64,000 bases of DNA, from assembly GCA_963741625.1 (NCBI GenBank), contig CAVUIT010000001.1:124001-188000 (forward strand), written 5' to 3'. Origin of the DNA: CAWBBA01 sp963741625. Lineage in GTDB: Bacteria > Desulfobacterota > Desulfomonilia > Desulfomonilales > Desulfomonilaceae. Position numbers and translations under genes: made by a program. Positions 10,525-18,500 of the stretch are shown here, one piece after another (position 1 is the stretch's first letter; every line of letters starts with the position of its first letter). The notes below the pieces were generated by a model. That model ran no database searches, was not told the origin of the DNA, and was given only the letters and a program-made list of their open reading frames with translations.

Positions 10525-10754
10525 ATGAAGCATTCTGGTTTCCCGCCAAACGGTATGGATGGGGGTGGGGTCCACCCAAGCGTTGGCAGGGATGGCTTGT
10601 TCTGATGTTGTATTTCCTTTTAATCGCGTTGTGTGCAGCATTCTTCCTGCGGCACGACCGGGTCGTCGCATTTCTCTCCTGCACCGCAATTCTGACGGCT
10701 GCACTCTTGTTGGTGTGTTGGATCAAGGGCGAGAGGCCTCAGTGGCGTTGGTGA
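10525..10754 (+). CDS. Small two-helix membrane protein in a cassette
   Basis: The frame that is open from 10515 reads AFWFPAKRYGWGWG, then KRWQGWLVLMLYFLLIALCAA and a second hydrophobic helix, ending KGERPQWRW at TGA 10752-10754. The aromatic WGWG/WQGW stretch followed by two helices matches a known class of short hypothetical membrane proteins. ATG 10525 has a GAGAG ribosome site but is one base out of frame with the body, so either the start is non-standard, there is a one-base indel, or translation starts at ATG 10605 and lacks the aromatic part. The stop is 13 bases before an attC-like site, the normal layout of an integron gene cassette. Confidence 0.6.
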
Positions 10755-10767
10755 GTCAAATAGAATC

Positions 10768-10832
10768 GTCGAACAAGCCATTGCAGCCGATCGCGCGAGG
10801 AACGCGCTCCGGCTGAACGGCGGCGTTAGGAT
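10768..10832 (+). other. attC-like recombination site 1
   Basis: An imperfect palindrome from GTCGAAC (R''-like box) to GTTAGGA (R'-like box). The arms GAACAAGCCATTGCAGCCG and CGGCTGAACGGCGGCGTT pair with few mismatches around a GC-rich loop containing CGCGC and GCGCT. This is the structure integron integrases recognise. It directly follows a small gene, as attC sites do. Confidence 0.65.
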
Positions 10833-10882
10833 GCGGAGGCCTTATAGATTGCGAACTGAGCATCATAGAGGAGAACACGACA

Positions 10883-11041
10883 GTGAAATCCAGATGTGCA
10901 AGATGTAGGTTTAGGAACTATGCGGAGCGAAAGCCAAATTCACTAATTGCCCGGATTTGGCGATGGCACACCGGGTGGTGTCCGGGCTGGAAAGCCTACC
11001 AAAGAGAATTGGCTGAGAAAGCAAACGCTAAGACATCCTAA
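10883..11041 (+). CDS. 52-residue Cys/Trp-rich cassette protein
   Basis: A GTG start (GAGGAGA nine bases upstream) opens a 52-residue protein: KSRCARCRFRNYAERKP, then ARIWRWHTGWCPGWKAYQ and a short basic tail. Cys4 and Cys7 form a CxxC pair and a third Cys lies in the WCPGWKAYQ motif with a nearby His, suggesting a small metal-binding (zinc ribbon-like) fold. Function unknown. It sits alone between two attC-like sites, so it is the gene of a complete integron-type cassette. Its stop lies inside the second attC-like site. Confidence 0.65.
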   Translation: MKSRCARCRFRNYAERKPNSLIARIWRWHTGWCPGWKAYQRELAEKANAKTS

Positions 11042-11096
11042 CCACTCAATGCAGCGGATGAGGCAGGCCGCTCCGCTGATCTCGGCCGTTCGCATT
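11036..11096 (+). other. attC-like recombination site 2
   Basis: Begins TCCTAAC, overlapping the stop of the 52-residue gene, and ends near CCGTTCGC. The arms TAACCACTCAATGCAGCGGA and TCCGCTGATCTCGGCCGTT can pair. The right box is less canonical than in site 1, so confidence is lower. Confidence 0.45.
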
Positions 11097-11146
11097 TCCG
11101 CGAAATCTGTTTAAGCTGAAGTTCTGCAAGAGAAAGGAGATAAGGA

Positions 11147-11647
11147 ATGAGACACACAAGTCTGGTGGTGGCGGCAGTCGCTGTAGTCGCGCTTCTGGCT
11201 CATGCTTCGGCACAGGCACAGGAGTTGAAGAAACTCAATCTCGACGACGCTTCGGTGATTGGACTCACAATCCAGACCGATGAGCAGGTCAAGACTGAAG
11301 GCAAAGCATCCATCAAGATCACGACGGCCTGGCCGACTATAGTATGCTTGAGCGAAGTCGCTGGACTGGATGTCGAGGAAGCCAAGCTCGTGTACAAGGC
11401 GAAGGTGAAAACTGAACTCGAAGGCGATGCTTTCCTCGAGATGTGGGTTCAGGTCGGTGGCGGCCAGTTCTTCTCCAAAGGAATGAACGACCCTGTCAAG
11501 GGCAAGTCAGACTGGAAAACGATCCAGACTCCATTCATGTTCCAGAAGGGCCAGAAACCCGATAAGGTCACACTCAACATCGTGATCAATGGCAAGGGGA
11601 CCGTCTGGGTTGACGACATTGTTCTGTCCAAGGAGGCGCTGAAATAG
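11147..11647 (+). CDS. Secreted protein, jelly-roll/CBM-like, function unknown
   Basis: A 166-residue protein with a signal peptide (hydrophobic VVAAVAVVALLA, cleavage after ASAQA). The mature part ends with WKTIQTPFMFQKGQKPDKV and then GTVWVDDIVLSKE. This pattern of a W-K-x-hydrophobic step followed by a terminal V-W-V-D-D-I strand is typical of CBM4/9-like or discoidin-like beta-sandwich domains that bind carbohydrate. I infer a periplasmic or extracellular ligand-binding role. AAAGGAGATAAG precedes the ATG. It follows the second attC-like site by 50 bases and could be a third cassette, but no convincing attC follows it. Confidence 0.75.
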   Translation: MRHTSLVVAAVAVVALLAHASAQAQELKKLNLDDASVIGLTIQTDEQVKTEGKASIKITTAWPTIVCLSEVAGLDVEEAKLVYKAKVKTELEGDAFLEMWVQVGGGQFFSKGMNDPVKGKSDWKTIQTPFMFQKGQKPDKVTLNIVINGKGTVWVDDIVLSKEALK

Positions 11648-11749
11648 GATTGCAGAACCAGAGAGTCCACTATACGCCGGGCCTGCGGCTGGCTCGCCGC
11701 CAGTGACTCCCAACAGGCCCAACCAGACGCTTCGTAAGCCGGGCGTAAT

Positions 11750-11825
11750 CCGGGGGCATAATACTGATATTGTGTTGACGCGTCAGGTGCTTCTTCTTAC
11801 CACTGCTTTATCGTTTGTAGCTCGG
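11750..11825 (+). mobile_element. 225-bp element, copy 5 (left-end fragment)
   Basis: Only the first ~76 bases are present (CGGGGGCATAATACTGATATTGTGTT through GCTTTATCGTTTGTAGCTCG). Similarity stops abruptly at 11825 inside the radical SAM gene. The segment supplies the last codons and the stop of that gene on the minus strand. Confidence 0.8.
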
Positions 11826-13102
11826 ACGGGTGTCTGCAAGGCCTTTTTCCGGTAACTGAGATTCACGGCGACCCGATACGGAATCCCCCGCCAGCTGCGG
11901 AACACCCGCTTCAGAATGTTGGGAAGGGTGTACGTCTGCCGGAAAATCCAATTATAACCCTCCTGCAGTTCTTCGACAGTCATATTGACAGGCTGAAATA
12001 CAACCTCACTTGTGTGATACTTTGACCAATCTCGTTCCAGAATGCGTTGATCCTTCTCCATTCTGTCGTATAAGCGTGTCCCGGGGAACGGTGTGAGGAT
12101 ATGATACTGGGCAACGGCAATCCGATTTTTCATGACAAAATCAAGGGTGTGCTGAAAAACGGAAGGATCGTCATTATCCAGGCCGAATATAAAGCTCCCG
12201 ATAACATTGATACCCGCACGATGAATTTTGCTGATGGCTTCTTCGTAATCTTCGGCCTTACTCCATGGTTTGTTGATGCCCTTGAGATTATTCTGGGAAA
12301 GGCTCTCAAGACCGATAAAGGCATATCGCCCGCCGCTTTTTGCATACAGCCGAAGGAGTTCATCGTCCTTGGCAAAAGTAATGGAGGTCTGCCCGCCCCA
12401 TTTCTTTTTCAGGGGGATCAAACCGCTGAACAGCTCCTTCGCATAATCGGGCTGCCCGCAAATGTTATCATCGGCAAATAAAAAGTGCCCTGAGTCGAAT
12501 GTGCGGATTTCATCCAGCACCTCTGCTACGGGCCGCGTTCGGAACTTACGTCCGAATACACCTGTGACGGCGCAGTAATCACAATTGTAAGGACAGCCCC
12601 TTGTGGCCTGAATTGTGTAATAATTCGTATACATGGCCTTGTTGAGCAGCTCCAGTCGGGGAATTTTCATCTTTGCCATCGTGCACAGCGTGTCTGAGTG
12701 ATAGGTGGTTTGCATTGATCCTGATTCAAAATCGATTAATAGCTGTTTCCATATCTCCTCGGCCTCCCCGATCACGACTGCGTCGGCATGTTTGAGGGCC
12801 TCCTCCGGCATCGCGCTGACATGGACACCCCCCAAAACCACGGGAATACCTCTTTTCCTGAATTCATCAGCTATGGCATAGGTACTGGGAATCTCCGCCG
12901 TATAGCCGGTGATGCCTACCAGATCAACCTTCTGTTCGTAATCTAACGGAGCCACACGAGCATCATGAATGGCGACATTCCAACCCGGCGGCGTGAGCGC
13001 TGCCACTGTCGGCAACCCCAAGGCCACAATGCCCGCTTTCCCGTGCCGGACCTTTCCCCAATAACCACCTTCACTTTTGGGAAACACCAAGAGCAACTTC
13101 AT
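11783..13102 (-). CDS. B12-binding radical SAM protein
   Basis: A 439-residue protein with an N-terminal cobalamin-binding-like Rossmann domain (VDLVGITGYTAEIPSTY, LGGVHVSAMPEEAL) and a radical SAM core with the cluster motif RGCPYNCDYC near residue 170, followed by FADDNICG and a TIM-barrel half (GIDNDDPSVF-type loop, TPFPGTRLYDRM). The C-terminal DUF4070-like helical region follows. Such enzymes do radical methylation or ring chemistry on lipids or cofactors; the substrate is unknown. GAGGAGAT precedes the start. The last ~15 codons (ending KAVVRRST) come from the truncated 225-bp element, so the native C-terminus has been replaced. Confidence 0.9.
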   Translation of the reverse strand: MKLLLVFPKSEGGYWGKVRHGKAGIVALGLPTVAALTPPGWNVAIHDARVAPLDYEQKVDLVGITGYTAEIPSTYAIADEFRKRGIPVVLGGVHVSAMPEEALKHADAVVIGEAEEIWKQLLIDFESGSMQTTYHSDTLCTMAKMKIPRLELLNKAMYTNYYTIQATRGCPYNCDYCAVTGVFGRKFRTRPVAEVLDEIRTFDSGHFLFADDNICGQPDYAKELFSGLIPLKKKWGGQTSITFAKDDELLRLYAKSGGRYAFIGLESLSQNNLKGINKPWSKAEDYEEAISKIHRAGINVIGSFIFGLDNDDPSVFQHTLDFVMKNRIAVAQYHILTPFPGTRLYDRMEKDQRILERDWSKYHTSEVVFQPVNMTVEELQEGYNWIFRQTYTLPNILKRVFRSWRGIPYRVAVNLSYRKKALQTPVRATNDKAVVRRST

Positions 13103-13237
13103 AAAATCATTATCTCCTCTAAGGACTAGCTAAAGCCTGGCGGACAACCGCTGGAGGAGTGCAAGAGGTCTTGGCTGCGCTTTCCAGATACCGGTGCCGC
13201 GAGACTCATGAACCATCTTAGCACAGGAAGCGGGCTT

Positions 13238-13339
13238 TTGCTCGTCTAAGAAGATTCACTGCCATTCCCCGATGTACTGCGCCCCAAAAAGCGACCTGAA
13301 TAGCGCCCTGCTGATCGTGGAAGGAACCGGCGTACCCTC
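13238..13339 (+). repeat. Dispersed repeat B, copy 2
   Basis: Same element as 2393-2485, with TTGCTCGTCTAAGA, TTCCCCGATG, CTGCGCCCC, AAAAAGCG and GCTGATCGTGGAAGGA. Differs by a short insertion (ACCTGAAT) before the last block. Confidence 0.75.
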
Positions 13340-13560
13340 GGCGCTGAATTCTGAATTCTGGGGATACCCTACTTAATTCTCAGTGCCGTCACCCGCCGTT
13401 AGAAGGTGCTACCGAAACTCCGAGGATGAACGCGGGATCACCCACTATTTACAGAGAAGCTTTTTGCGGCACATGATCAACTTCGGGGTCTTTATGGCAA
13501 TCGCTGGGTGTAGACGTTGGGCCTCGCGGCGCTTTCTTGCCAAGGCCCTTCCCATGACAG

Positions 13561-13585
13561 GCAGGAGCGCATGATGCGCTCCTGC
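13561..13585. repeat. Perfect 12-bp palindrome
   Basis: GCAGGAGCGCAT, one base, then ATGCGCTCCTGC. It is preceded by ATGACAG, and the same ATGACAGGCAGGA string occurs in the hairpin at 37759. No T-run follows, so it may be a small dispersed palindromic repeat instead of a terminator. Confidence 0.6.
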
Positions 13586-13638
13586 GGCACGCTTGAGCGG
13601 CCGCTGGGCCAAATGCGTCTAGTGCGTTGTAACAGGTG

Positions 13639-13676
13639 ATGTGGTAGGTGTTTGCAGTTGCAAATGCCTACCACAT
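13639..13676 (-). terminator. Long hairpin after the DUF4331 gene
   Basis: A 17-bp stem (ATGTGGTAGGTGTTTGC with GCAAATGCCTACCACAT, two mismatches) and an AGTT loop, about 40 bases past the stop of the DUF4331 gene. It is a plausible transcription end structure but lacks a clear U-tract. Confidence 0.45.
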
Positions 13677-13716
13677 AAGGGTTGACGGACCACTAGTCCC
13701 CTACTCTGGGGGCGGG

Positions 13717-14727
13717 TCAGGGGATCGCGTGCGGTGTGCCGAGGTATGGGAAAACCGTGAGGATGTCGGTGTGCGGCTTGAGGCCGGTGGGGGGAATATC
13801 TCCCTTGGAGAGGAAGGCGAGGCGATGATTGATGACGTCGTCAGTAAAAACGCGGCCGTTTGGATACTTCGCGGGCTTCAAAGGATCGAAGCACAGCATG
13901 TCGGGCAGAATGCGGTGAGCGTCGATCGCGGCGATTGCTTCTTCGCGGGTGTAATTGCCCGTATGCCCCATCAAGTGAACAAACTGATCCGTCCAACGCT
14001 TGCGATCGTTGACCGGCTCGCTGGCGTTGAATTCCAATTTGGTGTCGTCGGTATTGAAGAAGCTGCTGACGCTCGGGTGGCCAGCGCGATCGACATGAAG
14101 CAGCTTGCCGTCCTTGCGCACGCTGCACCGCCCCCAGATCCGGATCTCCGGGTTCGGGCCTAGCTCGCTTGTCGGCAGCTCGATCACTGTCGAGAACACA
14201 TTGGCTTCCGTATTTGAATCCACGCCGGTCCACGGAGATTTGCCGCCCAGGTGGGGTGCAGTGAAATTTCTGCCGCCCGAGGTATCGAACAGATTCTTGA
14301 TTCCGTCGTAGTCGAAAAAGAAAGCGTCGCTGCGAGTACCGGCGAAGAACGTGTAGGCGCTGGACTTGACGATGTTGGGGTTGGCGCCGAAGGAGACCTC
14401 GGCATCGGCGATGATCTTCGTCCCAACAGCTTCGACCGAGCGGGATTCCGCGCCTTTTGCCACGAAGACGTTCACGGTCTGCATACCGTTTTGCGGTGGC
14501 GCGAACACGTAACTGATCGCGATGTCCGCCAGGCAGTCTTCGTCGTTGTCAATGTTGAGGCGGTAGATGGCGTCAGGATGGAGCGCGTCGGCACTCGGAT
14601 TTGCATTGAGGATGATCGCAGTCCTCGACGGGTCAGTGGGCGACTGGAACGCATAGAGGTCGCAGAGGTCGAGTCTTTGGTCCCCTAGAGGTGGACCGAG
14701 ACTGAGTCCAGTAAAATGGTTCGACAT
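13717..14727 (-). CDS. DUF4331 family protein
   Basis: A 336-residue protein matching the DUF4331 pattern: an N-terminal SNHFTGLSLGPPLGDQRLD, then LCDLYAFQSPTDPSRTAII and NANPSADALHPDAIYRL, and a middle FFAGTRSDAFFFDYDGI. There is no signal peptide here, although many members are exported. The family has no known biochemical role; beta-rich folding and metal or ligand binding have been suggested only by context. AAAGGAGA lies six bases before the ATG. Codon use looks richer in G+C than in neighbouring genes, which may hint at transfer. It stands alone between two regulatory-looking gaps. Confidence 0.85.
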   Translation of the reverse strand: MSNHFTGLSLGPPLGDQRLDLCDLYAFQSPTDPSRTAIILNANPSADALHPDAIYRLNIDNDEDCLADIAISYVFAPPQNGMQTVNVFVAKGAESRSVEAVGTKIIADAEVSFGANPNIVKSSAYTFFAGTRSDAFFFDYDGIKNLFDTSGGRNFTAPHLGGKSPWTGVDSNTEANVFSTVIELPTSELGPNPEIRIWGRCSVRKDGKLLHVDRAGHPSVSSFFNTDDTKLEFNASEPVNDRKRWTDQFVHLMGHTGNYTREEAIAAIDAHRILPDMLCFDPLKPAKYPNGRVFTDDVINHRLAFLSKGDIPPTGLKPHTDILTVFPYLGTPHAIP

Positions 14728-15234
14728 GATGTTCTCCTTTCGCGATGTTAGATTGGCGCCTCAGCCAGGAAGCTGCAGCCCCGTGCTCGCGCGATATAGC
14801 AGTTGTTGGTAACTTTGATGCCGGAAATCCGATTCAGATTCGGTGACTTGACAATCTTTCAAGTGAAATTGTATCTGAACCTTTTATGCCTGTATCCTTC
14901 GAGAAATTGTTGGGCAAGCTAAACCCCCTTTGTGAAGCTTGCCGCCACGAGGATGCTGTATGCCTGCTAATTCATTCCCGCAATTCCACGCTGGGCCCTA
15001 ACTTTTATGTATAATTTGAGCCTAGTCTTGGCTACTCATCTTGCACTTCTTATGCCAAGCCTTTATGCCCTTTATGATAAACCATATTAGCCTGGTTTAT
15101 TGATGACTTGGACTGCTTGAGAGACATGCCGCTAAGTTGGGCACTATTCTTTGATCACCCCTCTTTGGGCGTTCATTGCCCTTCCAAGGCTCCAATGGGC
15201 CATTTTAGCCCAAGCCTCATCGCCCACGTCGACG
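14728..15234. other. Intergenic region, no gene seen
   Basis: About 500 bases upstream of the DUF4331 gene and of the P460 fragment. It is AT-richer than its surroundings and contains ATAAACC/GGTTTAT arms near 15080 but no recognised gene. Confidence 0.4.
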
Positions 15235-15560
15235 GATAAGTCACATTTAGCCCGATTTTCTGTATGCGCTCTCATCACCGTGGCACTGGCTGCCGAGGCA
15301 GCCAAACGAGCCGCCAATTACCGTGAAGGTTATCGACAATGGCACCTCGTGCAGTCATTGGTCGTCCAGAAAGGCCACGAAGACTTAGAAATGTTCAGAG
15401 GCATTCATCATATCTATGCCAACAAGACGGCGTTTGAGGCGCTGACAAAAGGCAAGCCTTATCCGGATGGAGCGGTCTTCGTCATCGATGTGCTTGATGC
15501 AACCGAACAGGACAATGTTGTTACCGAAGGCCTCGCAGCGGCTTTCATGATTCGTCGTTA
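15235..15560 (+). pseudogene. Cytochrome P460-like gene fragment
   Basis: The frame reads a hydrophobic leader (FSVCALITVALA), then NYREGYRQWHLVQSLVVQKG, FRGIHHIYANKTAFEAL and YPDGAVFVIDVLDATEQDN. This is the conserved N-terminal part of the cytochrome P460 family, periplasmic c-type heme proteins of hydroxylamine or NO detoxification. The similarity stops after VVTEG and the C-terminal CxxCH heme-binding motif is missing. The frame runs straight into the tail of the kinase pseudogene on the other strand. It is a remnant left by a deletion or rearrangement. Confidence 0.65.
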
Positions 15561-15593
15561 CTTCTTGGCCGCGAGAGTTGGCGCCAGGGCCTG

Positions 15594-18500
15594 TCAGTCT
15601 TCATCTAGAACCTCGCGCACCGTAGCTAGAAGCTCTCGCATGTCATACGGCTTATTGACGAAGCCCTTGGCTCCGACAGCCAAGGCTTCATTGCTGGAAC
15701 CGCTGACGGAATAGCCGCTCGCGATCAACACCCTTGCCTGTATATCAATCTTGAGGATCTCTTCGAGGCACTGTTTGCCTCCCATTTCCGGCATAATAAG
15801 GTCCAAAATCACGAGAGAGATGTCTTGCCGGCCAGCCCTATAAACTTGCAAAGCGTCCTTTCCGTTGGCTGCCGTAAGCACTCTGTAACCGGCTCGGGTC
15901 AGAATCCTTCCGCCAATGTCCCTGACCAAAGCTTCGTCATCCACGAGAAGAATGGTCTCGCTCCCTCCTCGCGGAACCGGCTGCACCAATGCTTCTTCGG
16001 CTTTGGATTCAGAAATCAGCGCAGGAAAGTAAATTTTGAACGTGGTACCGACGTCAGGTTCGCTGTAGCATGCTATGTGCCCGCGATGTTCTTTCACAAT
16101 GCCATAGACCATTGCCAAAACAAGACCGGTCCCTTTCCCAGGCCCTTTGGTGGTATAGAACGGCTCAAATATGTGCTCCAGCGTCTTCTTGTCCATGCCT
16201 TGTCCACTATCCGACACGGTGAGCAACGCATAGTGACCTGGCGCTATTTCTAGATGCGTTTTGCAATAGTCTTCATCCAGAAAAACATTTTCGGTCGCAA
16301 TAACCAGCTTGCCTCCTTCCGGCATGGCATCTCTTGCATTGATAGCAAGATTCATGAGGATTTGCCCTATTTGGGTCGGATCCGCGTTGATCGCGGCCAG
16401 ATTGCTGTCCAGAACAAGCTCTATCTCGATCATCCTCGGGACCGTCCTGTACAACAATTCTCTGACCTGATCTATTTGATGGTTTAGATTTAGCGGACGG
16501 GGCTTGGTTTCGGTCTTTCTGCTGAATGTTAGAAGCCTGTTCACGAGCTCAGCTCCATTTCGAGCTGCCTGGTTGATTCTGTTGAGGTCATCTTTCAAGC
16601 GGGTATCCAACCCTTCGCTCAGAGAAAGCAATTCGGAGTATCTATAGCATCTTATCAAGTATGCCTCACAAATAAATCTATTCGGTGCCGGCCTGCTGAA
16701 AGACCGCTTCATCCCCGTAGAGCACTACACCGCGTTCACGCCGGGCTTTTTTTTGATCTCAGGAAGTTCGTTGCGTAACCAGGTCCTCTGAAGATTCTCA
16801 TCTGCCCTCGAAAGACTTCTCCCCGGATATTGGACCGAATAACCCAGTCGATGAAGAATTCGGCCCATGTGGTCAGGGTGATATGAGATGCCGAAAAGAT
16901 CTTTCACCAGTTTTACCACAATCGAAGCCGTCCAAACGCCGGTGTCGAGACCGACCTCTTGTGGTCCCGCTTCGATGATCCTCGATAACTCGGTCTTCTG
17001 GGCGTCGGTAAGCCTCGATTTTCCGCCTTGGAAAGGCCCTTTTCCCAATCCCGGAATACCTCCGCTGCGGAATCGGTGAATCCAGTCTTGAACGGTGCGT
17101 CGTCCCACCCCGATCATATTTGCAGCGTCAATCTCTCGATTGCCCTGACTGACAAGCAGCAGTGCTTGAATGCGAAGGCACATCTAGAACCACCTGAAGG
17201 AGGTTGTTGAAATCATGGGCAATACCTCCAGCCAAGGTGCCAATGGCTTCCATTTTTTGGGCTTGAAGGAGTTGCTTTTCAAGGAGCGCTTCTCTCGTCA
17301 CATCTCGCTTCACCGCCACATAATTTACGATCCGGCCGGACGGATCCCGTACGGGGGAAATCGTGACATCCTCTTCGTATGCGCTGCCGTCCTTTCGCTT
17401 CTTGGTCAGGCGGCCTGCCCACGTCTCTCCCTTGAGGAGGGTGTTCCACAGGTCCGCGTAGTCCTCCCCCTGATATTCATCGCTTCGCAACAAGCTTGGT
17501 TTCCCGTTGATGACTTCGGCGCTGGAGTAACCCGTCATACGCTCGAAAGCCGGGTTAACGTATTGGATATCCCCCTGGGGATCTGTTATGACGATAGCCT
17601 CTGCGGCCTGTTCTACCGCTGTGGCCAGCCGCCGTTGGACAGCTTGCGCCCTCTTTCGAGCCGATATGTCGCGAAATATCGCCTGCACCAAGGGCTTGCC
17701 TTCTTGAATCACCGGGACAGCGGCAACTTCAACATCTATCTCGGTGCCGTCGAGCCGTACGAATCTTTCTTCGATGACAGGCTGCGGATTTCCGGTCTCC
17801 AACATCTCGGCCACACGAGCCTCTACTATTTGCCAATAATCCGGATGCACAAGATCTCTAAGGGCCTTGCCCACAAGTTCCTCGGGATTGGAAGCGCCCA
17901 AGAGCCTTGCCGCGCCTCTGTTGGCCAGAATAATATTGCGGCCATGATGGACCAAAATTCCGTCCGGTGACAAATCCACCAAAAGGCGGTATCTCTCCTC
18001 ACTCGCTTGAAGTTTACTTTTGGTTCTCACTGCCCTGATCCCGAAGGACAAGTCCGCGGCCAGCTCGCTCAACAGCTCTATTTCTTCTTGATCAAAAGCG
18101 TTCGCTTGTGATGCGTAAATACTTAAGGCTCCGAAGCACTTTCCCTCTCCAATCAGCGGCAATGCTATGGAGGAAAGGTAGCCGCGTTTGGTCGCTTCAA
18201 GGCGCCAAAGCTCGTCCCCTCCGGGGCCGGTCGCTGTTTGGCGGTCCACCGACGGAGCTAGAGTTTGGATGCATAATCCGGTGGCTCCGCAGCCAAGTTC
18301 ATCTTCAGCCAATGTCACCCTTACTTTATCCAAGAAACCTTCATCAAGACCGTACTTCGCCACCGGCCGCACGGTTTGGTTCGCGTTCGCGCTGGACAAA
18401 TCCCACCCACGCCATCGCATACCCACCAACTTCCACCAGTATGCGGCATATTTCTGTCATAAGCGCTGATTCGTTCTCGGCCCTGATCACAATCTGATTG

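Larger units (their letters stand above)
13103..13716. other. Intergenic region with repeat and two hairpins
   Basis: About 610 bases without a supported gene. It contains repeat B copy 2 (13238-13339), a tight palindrome (13561-13585) and a long hairpin (13639-13676) downstream of the DUF4331 gene. Confidence 0.5.

Noticed and set aside
10559..10816. 85-residue frame ending in SNKPLQPIARGTRSG as the cassette gene
   Set aside because: The tail is simply translation of the attC-like site, and the frame one base away gives a convincing two-helix membrane protein with a stop before the site.
11683..11721. Hairpin GGGCCTG...CAGGCCC after the secreted CBM-like gene as a third attC site
   Set aside because: The arms pair but the R'/R''-type boxes and the attC spacing are not recognisable in either orientation.
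13648..14688. Long plus-strand frames over the DUF4331 gene
   Set aside because: They are antisense to a well-matched family member and result from its high third-position G+C.
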